Assembly (NCBI RefSeq): GCF_001039355.2
Contig: NW_019775670.1
Location: 1 to 64,000 of the forward strand
DNA: 64,000 bases
Direction: 5' to 3'
Source of the DNA: Lingula anatina
Taxonomy: Eukaryota; Brachiopoda; Lingulata; Lingulida; Lingulidae
Each line of letters opens with the position of its first letter. Positions within the stretch are counted from its first letter, which is position 1. Position numbers and translations under genes: made by a program. Of this stretch, positions 1 to 14,594 are shown one piece after another. The notes beneath the pieces were generated by a model, which did no database searches, had not been told where the DNA came from, and saw only the letters and a list, made by a program, of their open reading frames with translations.

Positions 1-226
1 CAATTATGTTGATATACCGATTCAGAGATTGGAGGTTTTCAAACTTTTTCATGATTGCTTCAACTAAGCACAATAGTTGTACAGCATCAGGATATGCAGT
101 CTAAATGAGATAAGGATTGAAGTACTTCAGGAGGAGAAAATCCATTCCTAAAAAGATCATGATGGTATTTTAATGTTAAAACATGGACATTTTCTGCTAC
201 TTAAATTGATTGTTTTTCTTCCACAG

Positions 227-3200
227 GGAAATATCCCCATTTGTTAGTATCCAGTGATGGTAAACCAGTTGAAGAGCTGAACAGAGATGACAAAGAGGCT
301 GTGGCACATTTTGGGGAGATCCCAGTCGGCAAAAGCGTGGAGAAATTTGTGGAGCTGCATAACTTGTCACCCGTAAGTGTTTAACGTTTGATCAGCTCTT
401 ACAGACTGATCACTGTTTAATCAACCATTCCACTAAGAAACATTGGGCTATTCACAGTTTTTAACCAAACAAGTTAGCCTTGATTTCAAAGCTGTTCATG
501 TCTACTTCATATGTATAAATTAGATGCATATTGAAAGGTTTGATTATTTGTGCATATAGAAACAGTGACATGTAGTAAATTGTTTGTGGGTCAGTTCCTC
601 GTTCTCATTGTTGCAGCCTGCCAGCAGTGTTACCAGGCAGGCATTACTCTGAATACATACATGTATTAAGTAAATGTATTTCAGGTAAATGCTCCATTCT
701 CAGTACAGCAGCCTGCCAGCAGTATTTCCAGGATAGACTGTGTCTACAGGTGTCCCCAGAAAAATGGAATTGTCCCACCAATGAGTTCTGTGAGAATTCC
801 AGTAAGTATCCTTGACATACTCTATGGATGAGTCTTATTTGCATTTTCTGTATTTCTTTAAGATTACAGAGATTTAAAGTAATATTCTTATATACTGTAA
901 GTAGCTGTGAATCATATTTTTTGACATAAATAAACATTCAAAGTGATATAACTTAAAGATCAAATTTTGTGAGAAATCACAATTTATTTGTAAACTCATT
1001 ATATACGCAATTTTATGAATTAAAAATTTATATGAAAAACTTTCCAGCCATTCATAATTTTTATCTGTTTTAAGGCAGAGTAATGGAAATTTCTTTTTAG
1101 ATCTACTTCTGCCCTAACACAGTGGGAACAACAAGTATAGACTACTTTCATGTCTCTGCCATTGGCAATGTCAGCAAGACTGTCATTAAGTGTGTGGGTT
1201 CTTCTAGAGGTAAAATCAATTTATTGACTTTTCTTAAAGAATATTCTTTTTTATGATTTCTTTTTAAAAACTAAATTCTTAGTCCATAGAATGCCATAAG
1301 ATTGATGCTACCCTGGAATGTCCTTCATTTCTTAATATAGAAAAAACATTTTAAAAACCTATATTAAGGAAAACAGATTGCAAGGATGCATGCTTTATGG
1401 AAAATTATTTTAGTGCTAGTAAAAATGTTTGTAAAAATACAAAGTAAAAAAAAAAAACACATCAGAAGATTTGTTTAAAATGGTCAGTTACAATATGTAT
1501 TAGATGCCTTAAAATCAAGAAATAAAGGCTAAAAATAAATTCAGTGTAAATTTCCATTTTTTAGGTCCAGCAGTTGAGCTGAGTACAAGTGTGATCAACT
1601 TTCTGCAAATAGATATTGGGGATACATCCACCAGGTCACTTGAGATCAGGAACAAGTCTGACATAGAAGCCACCTTCCAGGTAATAACTGTTCTCATGAA
1701 ACTTCACAAAATATTCCTGAACAATTACATCATGTTCTGATTTGGCTTTGATACAATCACTTGCCAAGCTTTCAGGCTTGTGAAGTCTTTCTATAAGTGA
1801 AAATGACTTCATTAGATCTTATTTTAAAAATATTAACATAAATACTCATGACTGATTTGCCAAAGTTTGTTATTAGAGCTTTTGGCCATCACCCATTTGG
1901 ATGTGTGATGTTGTTGACATCTTTTATGGTGAATACTCGAAAAGTTCTATCAGCTGTCTGCGTGATGGTAAATGATCACTCCATGTTTATTTACAGTTCA
2001 TGCTTGACTGCAATGAGAGTGTCTTCAAACTGGACAAGGTATGCGGTACACTGAAGCCAGACTCTTACACAAAAATAGTATTGAAGTTTCAGCCCTCACA
2101 CCCAATAAATTACTACAGGAGAGTTGTCTGTCTGGTTCAAAATCAGGTGAGTTCAAAATCAGGTGAGCACATGATATATTATTGTGTATAAGTCACACAT
2201 TGTTTTAGCTTAGCATGTTCTGTTAACTTAATTTTGTGTCTGTGATGTTAGTCCTGAATTTGTATGTTAAGAGTTTGCTTCACTAATATTAGACTTAATG
2301 CAGAGAAAATTCAGTGAAAACAGATTTTAGTGCTGGAGCCTTCTTTGGAAAGTTTTTTCAGTTTGTTTTAATGAAAAAAACAACTTTTTTTATCTAGGGT
2401 CCTTTGTTCTTGGATCTTTTGGGCACATGTCATTCTGAGACAATGAAACCAGCTGTATTACAGTGTAAACATGTGGAGAGACTGAGGGTTCATACCCAGA
2501 GAGGATTGTCATTCTTTCCACCTGAGGTACGGAACATATGGTACATGATGATAGACAGTAATGGTACCAATAGAAATAATGATAATGGTTTTGGTAATAA
2601 CAGTAAAAACCAGACCCAGGAAATGAAGTATAGTTCATCATGTGTAGATCAGTTTTGTGTTTTATATGTTACACATCATTTTTGCAAAGTTTTGTTTTTA
2701 TATACTATTTAAAAAGTAACAAATGTTAACTTTGCTAGTGCACTTCATTTTACAATGTTTATCAGTGTGCTTTAATAATGTTTTGTAATATGAGTTCAGC
2801 AGACACTTATTTCTGTATGTTTCTTTCAGCAATTGAATGAATTGTTGAAGGCAGGCAAACTTGAAAAGGACCAGTCAGGAGCACTCATGGCTCGTCAGGT
2901 AACAATGCCACAGTTTCATCCTCTTTCATACATTGTTTCAATTTTAATTTTAGTACACATAAGCTCTATATGTATTTTAGTTTTTCACACAACTTGCCAA
3001 ATAATTTGATAATTGATGGCAATTTTGCACAACAAAAATACATTCCTTATTCTCTTTTATTTAAGTACTAAGTAATTTCAGAAACTGACCAATAAATTAC
3101 TTGAGAAGAAGTAGAGAAACATTAATTATGGCACTTTATGACTGCTGATGATGAATTTTTATGGAAATTGTTTTATTTCCTATCAGTCAGAGGCTATTGA

Positions 3201-6200
3201 TCCTGTGAATTATCCAGTCCCACGCATTCCACCCATGGATGAATTCTTCAATGATGGATACTACTCAGATATCGTGGTAAGGTTACACACCCTAAGATGT
3301 ACAAAGAAGGGGGTTTAAGAGGAAATATCTGCAAGTACAACAAATCATTATCTTGTGCCACTGAGAAATCTTTATTTCCTACCATATCAAAGGACAACAT
3401 AAGTCATAGTCAAACACTGCTGAAATGTGACACCAGAATGAAGAAATTGGAAATGTTTCAAGTTCCTCTAAATATCCATTACAGGCTGATATCAATAACA
3501 CCCTCCTTTTTTTGTTTCAGCACACTGTCCCCCATGCTAGCACAGACATGCATATTGCTGACTTTGGGAACATCACCAACTGGAGAGTGACTGAGCAAAA
3601 AGTAAGTATTAGAATTACATTTACTATATGTTATATTATTATTGATTTTTATGTTCCATTAAAAGCGTGCTTTCTTAAAAATTGTCATAGTGTGTTATAT
3701 CGCAATGAGTAGGTTTTGGACAAAGTCTATTTTAAATGTGTAAACTATAGTAATGGATAAATTACACTATAGCCTTTTGTTCTTATTCTGTATTGTTCTT
3801 AAATTAGCTGCTATATTTTAATGTATAATTTGTTTCATTTTTCCAGAGTTTCAATATTACCAATCACACAAAAGGCAAGGTGACAGTGCAATGGATGGGA
3901 GGTAATACAAGACAAACAAGAAATATAGTGTGATTGCCATATCGTTTTAACGCCATAATAGAAATATTTAACCATCATTTAATTATTGAACAGTATTCTT
4001 GCTAGCTTTTAGATAATGTTTAATTTATGTGGAAATTGTTGATTATTCATTTAAATAGTCAGCAAACAATACTGTTTCTTAAAATTTGTGTGTCCTTTCT
4101 TCAGGGGAAGACCATGTGTTTTCTGTTGTACCATCTTCCATGGATATCCCTCCATTAAAAGCTTGCTCCTTCAGGGTTAATTTCAAACCAGTAAGTTCAT
4201 GCTTATTTGTTGGAAAACAAATTAGAATTTTTCTTTCCATCTGTATTTATTGAAGTTATTAACTGCTCTGGTAGCAAGGTGGAATATAAACCTTCACATC
4301 ATGGGGTAAAACAAAGTGCTAATAATTAATGAAGCAATTTTTTTTCAAGTTTGAAAAGCACAATTTTAATAATACGACTGGTTATTTTCAGAATGCTCCA
4401 AATCAGTTTTATGGGGCTGAGCTGGAGTGTTATGTGTACTACAAGAGTATGCGTGACTACAGGTTGGTGGAGGACACCACTCACTGTCCACCCTGGTGTA
4501 TTACACTTCAGACCACAGGTACAGCCACCTCATATACTTGCATAGATTAAGAGTTATTGCATATAAGCTAGTATGCTGTGTGAGCTACTAATGACAATGT
4601 ACATATAATGTAAAAACAGTAAGTATTTAAAATACATCAATACACAGATGTTAGATATTCCTTAAAGAAAGTGACAGTGCATGTATAATGTATAAGGAAT
4701 TTATTTTCTAACAATGTAACATGCACTAGAATTATTGTTATTTTCATTGATTAATTTGGGAAACAATTACCCTTAAGCTTAGAATCAGATCTGCTGGAAT
4801 TAAACAGTGAACGTTTTCTTGTATTGTTCCATTTAGATGTAGCACCTTTTATTAAACCCTTTCAATGATTTTTTTCAGGACACACCTTTATGCCAAACAA
4901 TGAAACTTTCCTACCAAGAGTCACTTTGGATACAGAAAAACTTGTTTTCCCTGCAGTGAATACTAATGAAGCGACTTACAGAACTCTGCTGCTGTCTAAT
5001 GTTGGGACTACCCCTGTATTATTTGACTTTGAGAAAGACAAGTCAGATGTCTATTCTATGAAGCCGACCAAGGGTTTGTTGACCACAGAACACCAAATGT
5101 TTGTTGTCAGAATGCTCCCCAAGGAGGTGAAAACTTACAAACAAGAACTTAAACTATGCTTGAATGATGCAGAGAAAAATACCAAGGTAGGAATAAAATA
5201 AAAAACAGTAATATGTATGTTCTATCTGAAAGATCACTTGAAAGCCTTGCATGTATTACAGGGAAATTCCTTACTATATGAATTGGCACTTAGATTCATA
5301 CTGTGTTTTTTTTTTTTTTTTGCATAATTTGCCATTGCTAACTGAAATTTGTTGACACTGATTGATTGATAAAAAAGAACCTCAGTTCTTCATTACTCCT
5401 TGTTATATATTTATAAATATAAATATAGTTATTTCCTGACATGTTGTTATTCCCACTGGTGTTTGGTTTATTGCAGCAAATATTGGCCTGGGGGTCTGCA
5501 GAATCCCCCAACATTTTACTGGATAATGGAGGAGTGGTTTACTTTAAACCAACCTGCATTGGGACTGCCTCTCATGTCCAGTACACAGTGAAAAACATCT
5601 CAAGGATTCCACTCAGGTCAGTTCATGATGGATTGGTCCTTATATAAAACACAGGACACCAGACATTCTGCATTGTCAGTTAAATTTACTTATTGATGAC
5701 ATTTTATAAAATAAGACAAGCAACACCCGACATTCTGCATTGTCTGTTTCATTTTTGATGACATATATTCATAAATGCTCCTGGGCTCTGGTGTATAAAT
5801 GTAATCTATGCCAATCACAATTGTTTCAAGTGGAAGCGCTTTGACACATTCTCTCCCTCATCCAGTGTAGAATTTCCAGTTTCAGTAACCATATGTATTG
5901 TTAGTAACCTGGATGGTACATGTGTATAATACTTTCAGGTTTGAGTGGAAGCTGAAGCACTGTGATGCCAAGGTCCTGTCAGTGACACCAGAGGAAGGCT
6001 TGATACTACCCAATGAATCACAGGTACTAACACTGCACTGGTACCAAAACCAATACAAAATATTGTACAGTTTTATACAAGTATTTGACATCACATGTGC
6101 ACTTGATGATACAGAGACAAAACACTGGTATTTAATATCAGTATATGGCCAGCTACCTACTATGTGTTTGCTTCTGTTGAATTAAATTTCAAGATATGAA

Positions 6201-6953
6201 AACACTTGCCTAGAGTTCATTGAAAGGAGTGACAGCTAGATTACAATGCCACATCATTCACTTGTACTTTGAAAAAAAATGTTCTGCAAACACTGATATT
6301 GTATCTTTGTGTTCATCTGTCCCTTCAGGTTCACACCTGGTCCTTTACTCCCCTTGAAAAGGGGAAGTATGTGTGCAAGCCCAGCCTGATAGCCTGGGGA
6401 CAGGGACAGAGTGCTGCTTCCTCAGGGGGCAAGAAGAAACAGTTCTTGGTTAGAGCCATTGGTCAGGGTGCAGTGGGAGAAATCAAGGTATGAAATAGGG
6501 TTTACATGTTGAACCTGAAAATCTTAATGCTGCATGGGATAGAAATTTCAAATTATATTGAACCAGATTAAGTCAGTTTAATAGTTTAGGTAAACATGAA
6601 GAAATTTGTTTCTATATTTAGATTGTGTTGATAGTAGTGATGGTTGGGAAATGTACATTGTTAACATTTAGAGACATACAATGTTTCCACCAACCACTGC
6701 ACACAACTGAAAGTGCAGAAGAACAAAGAAGAAAAATCTTAAATGAGTAGGAAAAAAACTGCTTTAAAGTCATTCTGTCCCTTCCAGTCTGAAGATTCAT
6801 ACTATGACTTCGGGAATGTAATAGTAGGCAGCTCTGCCTCTCAGTACATAGTGCTGTGGAACAAAGGAGACTGTGCCTTGCATTTCAAGCTGCAGATAGA
6901 GCAGACAATCAGTGGGCCGTACCCCGAGGAGCTGACCAGGCAGGATGACATAG
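227..6953 (+). other. CFAP65: CFAP65 exon map, first half (17 exons)
   Basis: Exons read from splice borders and frame: 227-372, 685-801, 1101-1209, 1565-1680, 1997-2146, 2398-2526, 2830-2898, 3187-3276, 3521-3601, 3847-3901, 4105-4190, 4392-4518, 4879-5186, 5477-5616, 5939-6023, 6329-6487, 6788-6953. Introns are mostly 200-400 bases, AT-rich, with pyrimidine-rich acceptors. The first exon begins with two bases of a split codon, so at least one more coding exon lies to the left. The donor after 2146 is duplicated 16 bases downstream. Confidence 0.85.
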
Positions 6954-7114
6954 GTCAGGACTACAGCTTGTGGAAGATTTTACAGAAATATTCTAGAATG
7001 AATTTAAACTTGGTTATCCTTGCATCTTTTCTCTCTTCTGGGTTTCACACATGTGAAATTAAATTAGTTGGTTTTTATAATCTATCAACATATGCATGTA
7101 TGTATGCACACATG

Positions 7115-7165
<51 letters not shown>

Positions 7166-10100
7166 TTGTGAGCCTTATAGACTATCCTCTAAAGGTCACC
7201 ATATGTAAGTAACTGCTGTGCCTGAGCTAGAATCGATACAACAAAGTACAGATATTTGTATTTTTTAATGAATTTTCAAAGAAAATTTTTTTTTGATTGG
7301 CACGTGTATTTCTTTAGTAAATGTTATATGTACTGTATTTTCAGTGCTGGAGCTGGAGGAAATGAGTGGTGTCCTCCCAGCACGGTCCAAGAAAAGAATC
7401 TTAGCCACTGTCCGCCCAGTGAGGAGGGTTTGCTACCAGTTCTCCATATCCTACCAGCTGGTCACTCCTGAAGGTAGGGTCATTTCTCGTCATCTCTGGT
7501 CACTTACGTTGCATTAAAATTACATATTATTTATTATTATGTTCATCAGTTCAGTTTTGGAATTAAAAGGAGTACCATTGCAGTCTGAAAATGCTCAGAC
7601 CCCAATTCTTAAGTCTGAAAAATGAAATCAATATAGGACAGATGTATAAAAAATCAATAATATAATAAGAGTGTTTCAGTAGATCAAAGCAGTGTGTAAA
7701 TATATGCTATTCTCTCCTCAGATGAGTCTGTGAACCCAGTAGCTGCAGATACCCACTACATCAGTCATGTGTTAGCCACAGGTGTCTACCCCACAATGGC
7801 TGTCACTGATGCCAGGTGTTATGGCAGTGCACTAGGCATCAGTAAAAAACAACTATGGAATTTGTTTTCTTTGGACAAGTGAGTAAACAGATATCTGTAG
7901 GAATAGGTTAATGAACTTAGTATGACTCCAGTATCTGTTTATAAAAGTCTCTGTAAAGATTAATCCATCATTTTACCTCATTTTATGGCTTGAGACTGTA
8001 CTTTCTGTTTTACTTGTTATTGTACACAATTTGTTTTGCTTCCTTTTAGTTTAAACATGTGTGTGGACTCGGATCCATCTGCAGCAGAGTTGATGTACTC
8101 TGTGGCTACAAGGCACAGGTAAGCTAGGCTGTCAATTATAATCACTAAGACAATAAAAAAAGTGTTCATATTCTTTTGTGTACATATTCATACACCAAGT
8201 GTATACCATTGGCGTTTTGAGTTTAAAAAAGGAACTGCTATATCACTGGCATTTATTACCATTTATATGGATAGCCTATAGACCTATGCTATAATCAAGA
8301 CATGATGTATAGATATTGGAGCCAAGATTATGACAATATGCTTCTAAAACAAAGAAAGGGATATTAACATTGAACTGTGTATGTTCCAGCCACAGACGTC
8401 GACCTCCTGTGTACACGAGAGCCATCTTGGACTTCAACTTCAGTGCAGCTCCCGTAAACAGTGAACCCTGTACAGTCAGCCTGATGGTGGAGAACACTGG
8501 AGCTGTCCCTACTGAATGGTACGCTGCTTGGCCAACCTGACTGGCTCATGCAGACATTGACCATTTTTGTTGTTGTCATTGTTGTTGTTCTTAATATTTT
8601 AAAATAAACCTGTTGTTTCTGCATTTGATGGAGGTTTCTTAATATCTTATCACACTAAAAACAGCTGTATCACTTTTTAAAGATGTGAAGTGAAAAGTAA
8701 TTATTCTTTTTCGGTGATAAATTCCTCACAAATATATGAGATGATTAATTGATCGCTGTATGCTGTAGGGCATTCCTGTTTCCTTGTGACTTGCAACTGG
8801 AACTGGAATACTGGGCAGAGACAGGAGAATTTGATGAAGATGAACTGCATGAGGTAATAACATGGAAAATGTTATACTTGCACTTGAAATTAAAGCATTT
8901 TTGGTAAAATGATTTTATTATTGTAATTATTTTTTGTACTTTTTAATTCGATTTTTTTTCTTTTTTGAACTTTTTAATTACTCTTGCACTTTACAATATA
9001 GAGTAACAAAATGCTTTTACCTTTAAACACTTAATTGTTGTTTTTTTATTGCTTAAATATGGTTATATTTGGATTGTTGCAGATGAAAGTGATGGACAAT
9101 AAACTGTTTGATGTGGTGCCCAGGAAAGGCAAACTTCAACCAGGAGAAACACAGACTATAACCCTCAGCTATAACCACACTCTTCCGGGCACTGACAGAC
9201 TACCAGTACTGCTCAAACTGGCTAGAGGAAGAGAAATCCTGGTACAAAAATGAAATTTATATAAAATAAGAGAAAATAATTTTTAAGGAAAGAAATTTAT
9301 CTATAATTAACTCCTGAACAATTACTCATATTTTTTGTTAATAGCATACATTATTGCATATACCTGGTGTTTAACCTGTCATGATAGTTTTATAATGTTA
9401 ATTTACTCATTGAATTGTAGCTGAATTTCATTGGGGTAACAGTAGAACCAGAGAGAAGATACATCCACTTCCCCAGCAATAAGCACATGTTTACCCCAGT
9501 ACCAGTAGGAGAGAAGAATAGCCCCAAGCAGGTAGGTCATCAATAATTAGGTCAGATCAAATGACCACAGCTTGTATTAGAGATGATTGTACACAACTGT
9601 TCCTTTTGTAGATTTTAATAGCATTAAAATGTGACTTTTGTATGTGTCTGTTAGTGTAAAACCTATAAAATATTATTTTTTTATATAGATTTTGTCTTCA
9701 TTATATTCAATAATTTACCATTTAATTGTCAATAGCTGATATAACAGGTTGAATTTTGTTCTTCTCATCAGATCTATGAGTTGTATAATGGAGGAGCTGT
9801 GCCTGTGAAGTTTGAGTTTGATCTGTTACCTCTGGAAATACTAAAACAGGTGAGTAATTATCCTTGTAGTTTTTATCTTTATCTGTATCTAAGCGCATGT
9901 GTTTGTGCATGTGTGTTTGTGGATGCAAGAGTCAGTGTACTGTTATGTGTAGAAGATTATTCAGTTTTTTTTTTATTGAATATCTATGAGTGTTAGTGAT
10001 CATTAATCTGAAGCTTTGCAATGTAATTGCAGGAGAACTTTGACCACCCAGTGTTTGAGTGTCTAAACCCACAAGGAGAGATCTTGCCAGGCAGGACTGC

Positions 10101-13100
10101 TTACATTGAGTGGAGGTTCTCTCCCTTGGAAGCCAAGACTTACATGGTAAATTATAGGGATTCTTAGTTATTAGATCCTTAGTTATTACAAATAATCAAA
10201 ATCGCAGATAAAATGGTTTTATGTTATAGGTGCAGTTGAGTTGGCATATAAGTTGTGACCATGGCAACATTGTAACCATGATGTAACAGTTGTTACTGTT
10301 GTTGTTTAGGTTGATGTTCCAATCCTTGTCCACAATGGAGACAGTGCCCTGATCACGTTCACTGGGGTGGGCTATGACCGGCGTGTGATGGGGGATACCA
10401 TGCCCATCACTGACCAGCATGACCTGTCAGGTGTCCCTGCTGTACAGAGTGTACCTGTGCCTGGACAGGTAACTTTACTTAATTAGTTTTATTCCCACAT
10501 ATAATTCATTAACTGGGCAAAGCAATCAACTTTATTATATACAGGTTTAACCAATATTTAACTTATATTTAACCAAAGTAAGTCTTATACAAACATCTGC
10601 AAATCAAGGACTAATGAAATTATTCTTCAAATTGAACAGTACTACACCTGCTGAATAAAGTTTTATTTGATTATTTTCATCACTTTGGTTTTTCAGTTCT
10701 CTTCAATAAGTGTCTCAAAATAGAATTAGCATAGGAATTTCTTCTGCTACAATTTTGCTTTTTGTTTAGAGATTATGTTAAAACCTTTTTTGATTTTAAT
10801 ATTTTCCAGCTCCTGTACCTAAACCAAGAAAGAATCAGCATGGGCAACCTGCCACTGTTCAGCCAGTCCAGACAGATGGTCAACTTGACCAACAAGTCTC
10901 TGGACCATGTGGTATCTTATGAGTGGCATGTCACAATTCCTGGAGACAGTCAGATATTGAGCATACAGCCAGCCAAGGGCACCTTACAGCCAGGCCAGTC
11001 ACACATGTGTAAGGTCACTTTCACAGCATGTGGAACACCCTCCTTTTATGACCTTGACCTGGTGTGTGAGGTAAGATTAACGGTTAATTTTTCCCTTGCA
11101 ATAATATGCATAGGATTATGCTGTGGTAGGAGAATAATTAACTCGTCTTGTTTCTACTGATGAACTGATGAGCAACTAACATTTCCTGGCTGACATTTGG
11201 TTATTGTCTTTTATTGTAGCTTTTTTCATTTTTTTCCAAGATATATAATATTAGCCTACCCTATGAAAATAAATATTCCATAATTTAGATCCAGACAATT
11301 CCCAATTTTGATCTTTATTTTGTAAGTGTCAGAATGTTTGTTAGTGCAATTTTAACATTTTTATATACATGTACTTCTTCCTGCTTAGAAATTTGGGGGA
11401 ATTCTTTTCAATCTGTAAAGAAGACTATACTCATATAGTAAAGCTTTCTTTGCACACAAAACTTGATTGTGTCTCCCTCAGGTCACTGATGAGACAGAGA
11501 TGGCAGTCTATAGGAAAAAGATGAAGGAATGGGATGAAGAAAAATACCGCCAGATGTATGAGTTTACCATCACAGAGAAAGACCTCACCACAGATCACAC
11601 TGTGCTGAATGTGGAGGTAAGGAATCGGGGGTTGAGGCTAGTTTGAGCTGGTTACCATTACCTGTATATTGTGATCAGAGGAAAACACATAGATACATGT
11701 AGTCACAGTATTGGAAAGTTACAAGAAGTTTTCAAGCAGTTCTTTATCTTCCAGGAGAGGCCTCCAAGTGGAAGACTTAAGGCGCTCAATGGAAACAGGG
11801 TGGAGTCCGAGGCTGACCTCATCAAATATTCTGTGAGTAAAAACTTTATTTATTCAATTATTTATTAATTCATATACTTTATCTTAATACCTTTGCCATC
11901 TTGTGTGAGGTGTAGTGTTGAAGTATGCTGTCTATATCTCTCTGCAGACTCTACCCCCTATCAAACACAGCTCTGCTGACCTCGAGCGAGAAAGACAACA
12001 ACTAGTTGGGAAGCTTCATGATCAGTTCTGGCAGAAACCATCCCCACCAGAGCCTTTCCTGATCCACCTGGGAGTGACAGCCAGGACCCATAACATTGAT
12101 GACTTCCAGGTCAACTTTCCAGATTTGCTCAAGAGCACATTTGTGGACAGGTAGGTTTGTTAGGTTGAAAGATTATTTTCTTAATCTTTTACTGAAAAAA
12201 GTATAGGATGATATATTTATATACCCTAGCTTAACTTGTAAGTAAACTTTACTTGCATTAAAGGCATGGTATCAAATTAAAAAAAAAAAAGAATAGTACA
12301 AATTTATTTCTAGAACAAAAGTTTTTTTGCAGTACAGTGATCATAATTAGATCAGTGAATTAATAGTAGTGGTTCTACCATTTAAATAAGGTGGGTTTAG
12401 TTTTCTGGTGTCAGGGTAGTTGGTTAGAGGTAATAGGGACATATTTTTGCACCAACCATGGTAACATTTTAATGTTATTGAGCTACTGTGAGTGCAAAAA
12501 CATCATAAATCTAAGTATCCAATATTTGTAAAGGACTGGTAAAGGTAATCCATTGTTTCACATCTTGCTTGGCATGAAAATAAATAATAAGCATAGATAA
12601 TGATTAAAACCAATGGATGATTTTCCCCACCTAGGACCCTTGGTGACAAACTCCAGAAGGAGGTAGAGAAGAGGACAGAGGAGATTAAGGAGAAACAAGA
12701 ACCTGTGGAGTGCTCAGATATAGAGGCTGACATTGTAACTGGAGTAGTTAGCAATGTATTGAGGTAGGCTGCTTAAAAAGGGGGAAATACATTTAATTTC
12801 TTCATGAGCGGTTTCTGCAGACACAGCATATGTGCACATCTACTACCAAGAAAAAAGAAATGAAAATGAAAAAGAGAGAAATAAAAAACCAATATCTAGA
12901 TGGGTTTAAAATTGAAATAATCACACTTACTAGCAAGACTTGATCTTGTCAAGTTTCTTCTTTTTTAATATAAAATCTTTATAAAACAAATATTTACAGT
13001 ATTTTCACCTATTATTGCAATAACAGAAAATATTTTTAATATCAGTCTATACGCATGATGACACCATGCCTCACATATGATTTCAGAGGTCTACTGGATG

Positions 13101-14066
13101 ATGTAGACTTCCATGAAGCAGTGAAAAAGATATCAGATGAGCCAATCCCATACTTCACTCAACTTGGTGAAGGTAGACCAAAGACTGTAACTGTCCCGTC
13201 CACTCGTGCTCCTACCACTGCCCCTGGTGATCGTCCTCCCACCCCCGCTAGGACAGGCTATGTACCATCACCATCACCATCAGACCACTCAACCGAGGGT
13301 CTGGGCGAGCAGGTACGTGTTTACATATCTGTATGCTGTGTAACATACCTTTAAGTTTTAATCCAGTTGAAGATTTGAAGTTAGATTTGAAGTTAGTTTT
13401 TTAAAAATATGCTCAGGTTTTAAAAGGGAAATTTTTTTCAAATGATTGTGTAATTTTTTTGTTTATTGTGTTGTCAGTTTAGATACTACATATCAAATTC
13501 ATATATATATTTTGATGGCCTGTGAGACTGTTTGTTTGCAATATTCAGGTTGAAGTGGCATCAGTGGCGTCATCTGTCCCTGAACACCACCGGCGCACAC
13601 AGGACGAGGTGGAGAAGAGCCTTCAGGAGGAGAAACGACTGAAGGAGAGAGAAGCATTACAGAGGTAAGGTTAGGGGTACTTCCAAGTCACTGGTGCTTA
13701 AAGTTGGACTTGTTTAGTCAATTTTAATTGTATTTATTTTACAATGGTTCACCTGTTTGCCTGTTTAGCAATTCATCACCAAAACATGCATGTAAATGAA
13801 AACAGTGTAATATACTTGATTTTAGATGAGGACTTACTTCATAAAGAAAATTCCAAATGATTGTAGTGCTTAGTTCATTGGTGTAACCTGTCTCTGCTTT
13901 CAGATTACCAGAATTCAGCTCAACTCTGGAACATCTGCTTGAAAACACTTTGACAAACATTGTAAATGAGGCCTTCAATAGGGAATACAACATCACCACC
14001 AGGCCCAGGCTGATAGCACTCCCTCCCAAACCCAGCACCCCACAGGGGGCTAAACATCAGAAATAA
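227..14066 (+). CDS. CFAP65: Cilia- and flagella-associated protein 65 (CFAP65/CCDC108), 3' 35 exons; 5' end outside window
   Basis: CFAP65 is a large structural protein of motile cilia and sperm flagella. Its Chlamydomonas homologue FAP65 belongs to the central-pair apparatus, and human mutations cause flagellar defects and male infertility. I joined 35 exons with GT-AG borders. All phases agree and give 1543 codons before the TAA at 14064-14066. The human protein is about 1925 aa, so roughly 380 N-terminal residues lie upstream of the window. The product is a chain of ASH/MSP-type Ig-like beta-sandwich repeats (for example 1565-2146, 4879-5186, 10810-11070), with NDGYYSDI at the end of the 3187-3276 exon, a short charged helical stretch ([15 protein letters not shown], 13549-13664 exon) and the C-terminal [16 protein letters not shown] followed by [15 protein letters not shown]47, HYDIN and DLEC1 share the repeat type, but the motif order and C-terminus favour CFAP65. 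The assignment rests on recalled family sequence, not a search. Confidence 0.9.
7116..7163. repeat. (AC)n microsatellite in a CFAP65 intron
   Basis: Pure AC dinucleotide run of about 24 units inside the intron between CFAP65 exons 6788-6953 and 7345-7473. Open frames through it are meaningless His/Thr repeats. Confidence 0.95.
7345..14066 (+). other. CFAP65: CFAP65 exon map, second half (18 exons)
   Basis: Exons: 7345-7473, 7722-7878, 8050-8118, 8390-8518, 8769-8853, 9083-9241, 9421-9531, 9772-9849, 10033-10146, 10310-10468, 10810-11070, 11482-11616, 11755-11832, 11948-12150, 12635-12763, 13087-13312, 13549-13664, 13904-14066. The 13087-13312 exon carries a low-complexity Pro/Ser/Thr tract (PSPSPSD) that links the last folded part to the C-terminal helix. 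The final exon holds the stop and runs on into the 3' UTR. Confidence 0.85.
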
Positions 14067-14530
14067 GCACAGCATGGATCTCTGGTGGATATAAACTGGT
14101 ACAGATATCTCTCCCGGAACTTCAAGGTCTGGCAGGACAATCCTAGGAATAAGTGACATGTAGATATGACCCTGAGGATCTAGTGTACTGGCAAGACTGT
14201 GTAAAATACTGTCAAAAATAGCTGAGGTGGAATTATCTGAAACACGATGACACCATCCAGTGCCATTTGGTCCAGTGTGAAACATTTGTATATATACATA
14301 ATAGTTGTGATATAAGTATTGATTGTATAACATACTGAAGATATGTGCACTGTGAAGTGGTAATCTTAAAGATTGAACTCTTTTTGTTTTGCTTTTTTAT
14401 TTAAAGGTTTTGCTCCTTTATGATTCAAACATAATTTAGCAAAGTTTAAAACAGTGTTTTCTACAATAATTCATGTACAACTTACATTGAACATCATCTT
14501 TGTAAATAAATATTTTAATTAAATGATAAT
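14067..14530 (+). promoter_or_regulatory. CFAP65: CFAP65 3' UTR with polyadenylation signal
   Basis: Non-coding sequence follows the stop at 14066. A canonical AATAAA lies at 14505-14510 in an A/T-rich setting, so cleavage is expected a few tens of bases later. The resulting 3' UTR would be about 460 bases. Transcript ends are inferred from the signal only. Confidence 0.6.
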
Positions 14531-14594
14531 CGTTTGGAATTTATCATTTAGTCTGACTTAACACTTCAATTTATTACTACCAGGTAAAGTCTTA

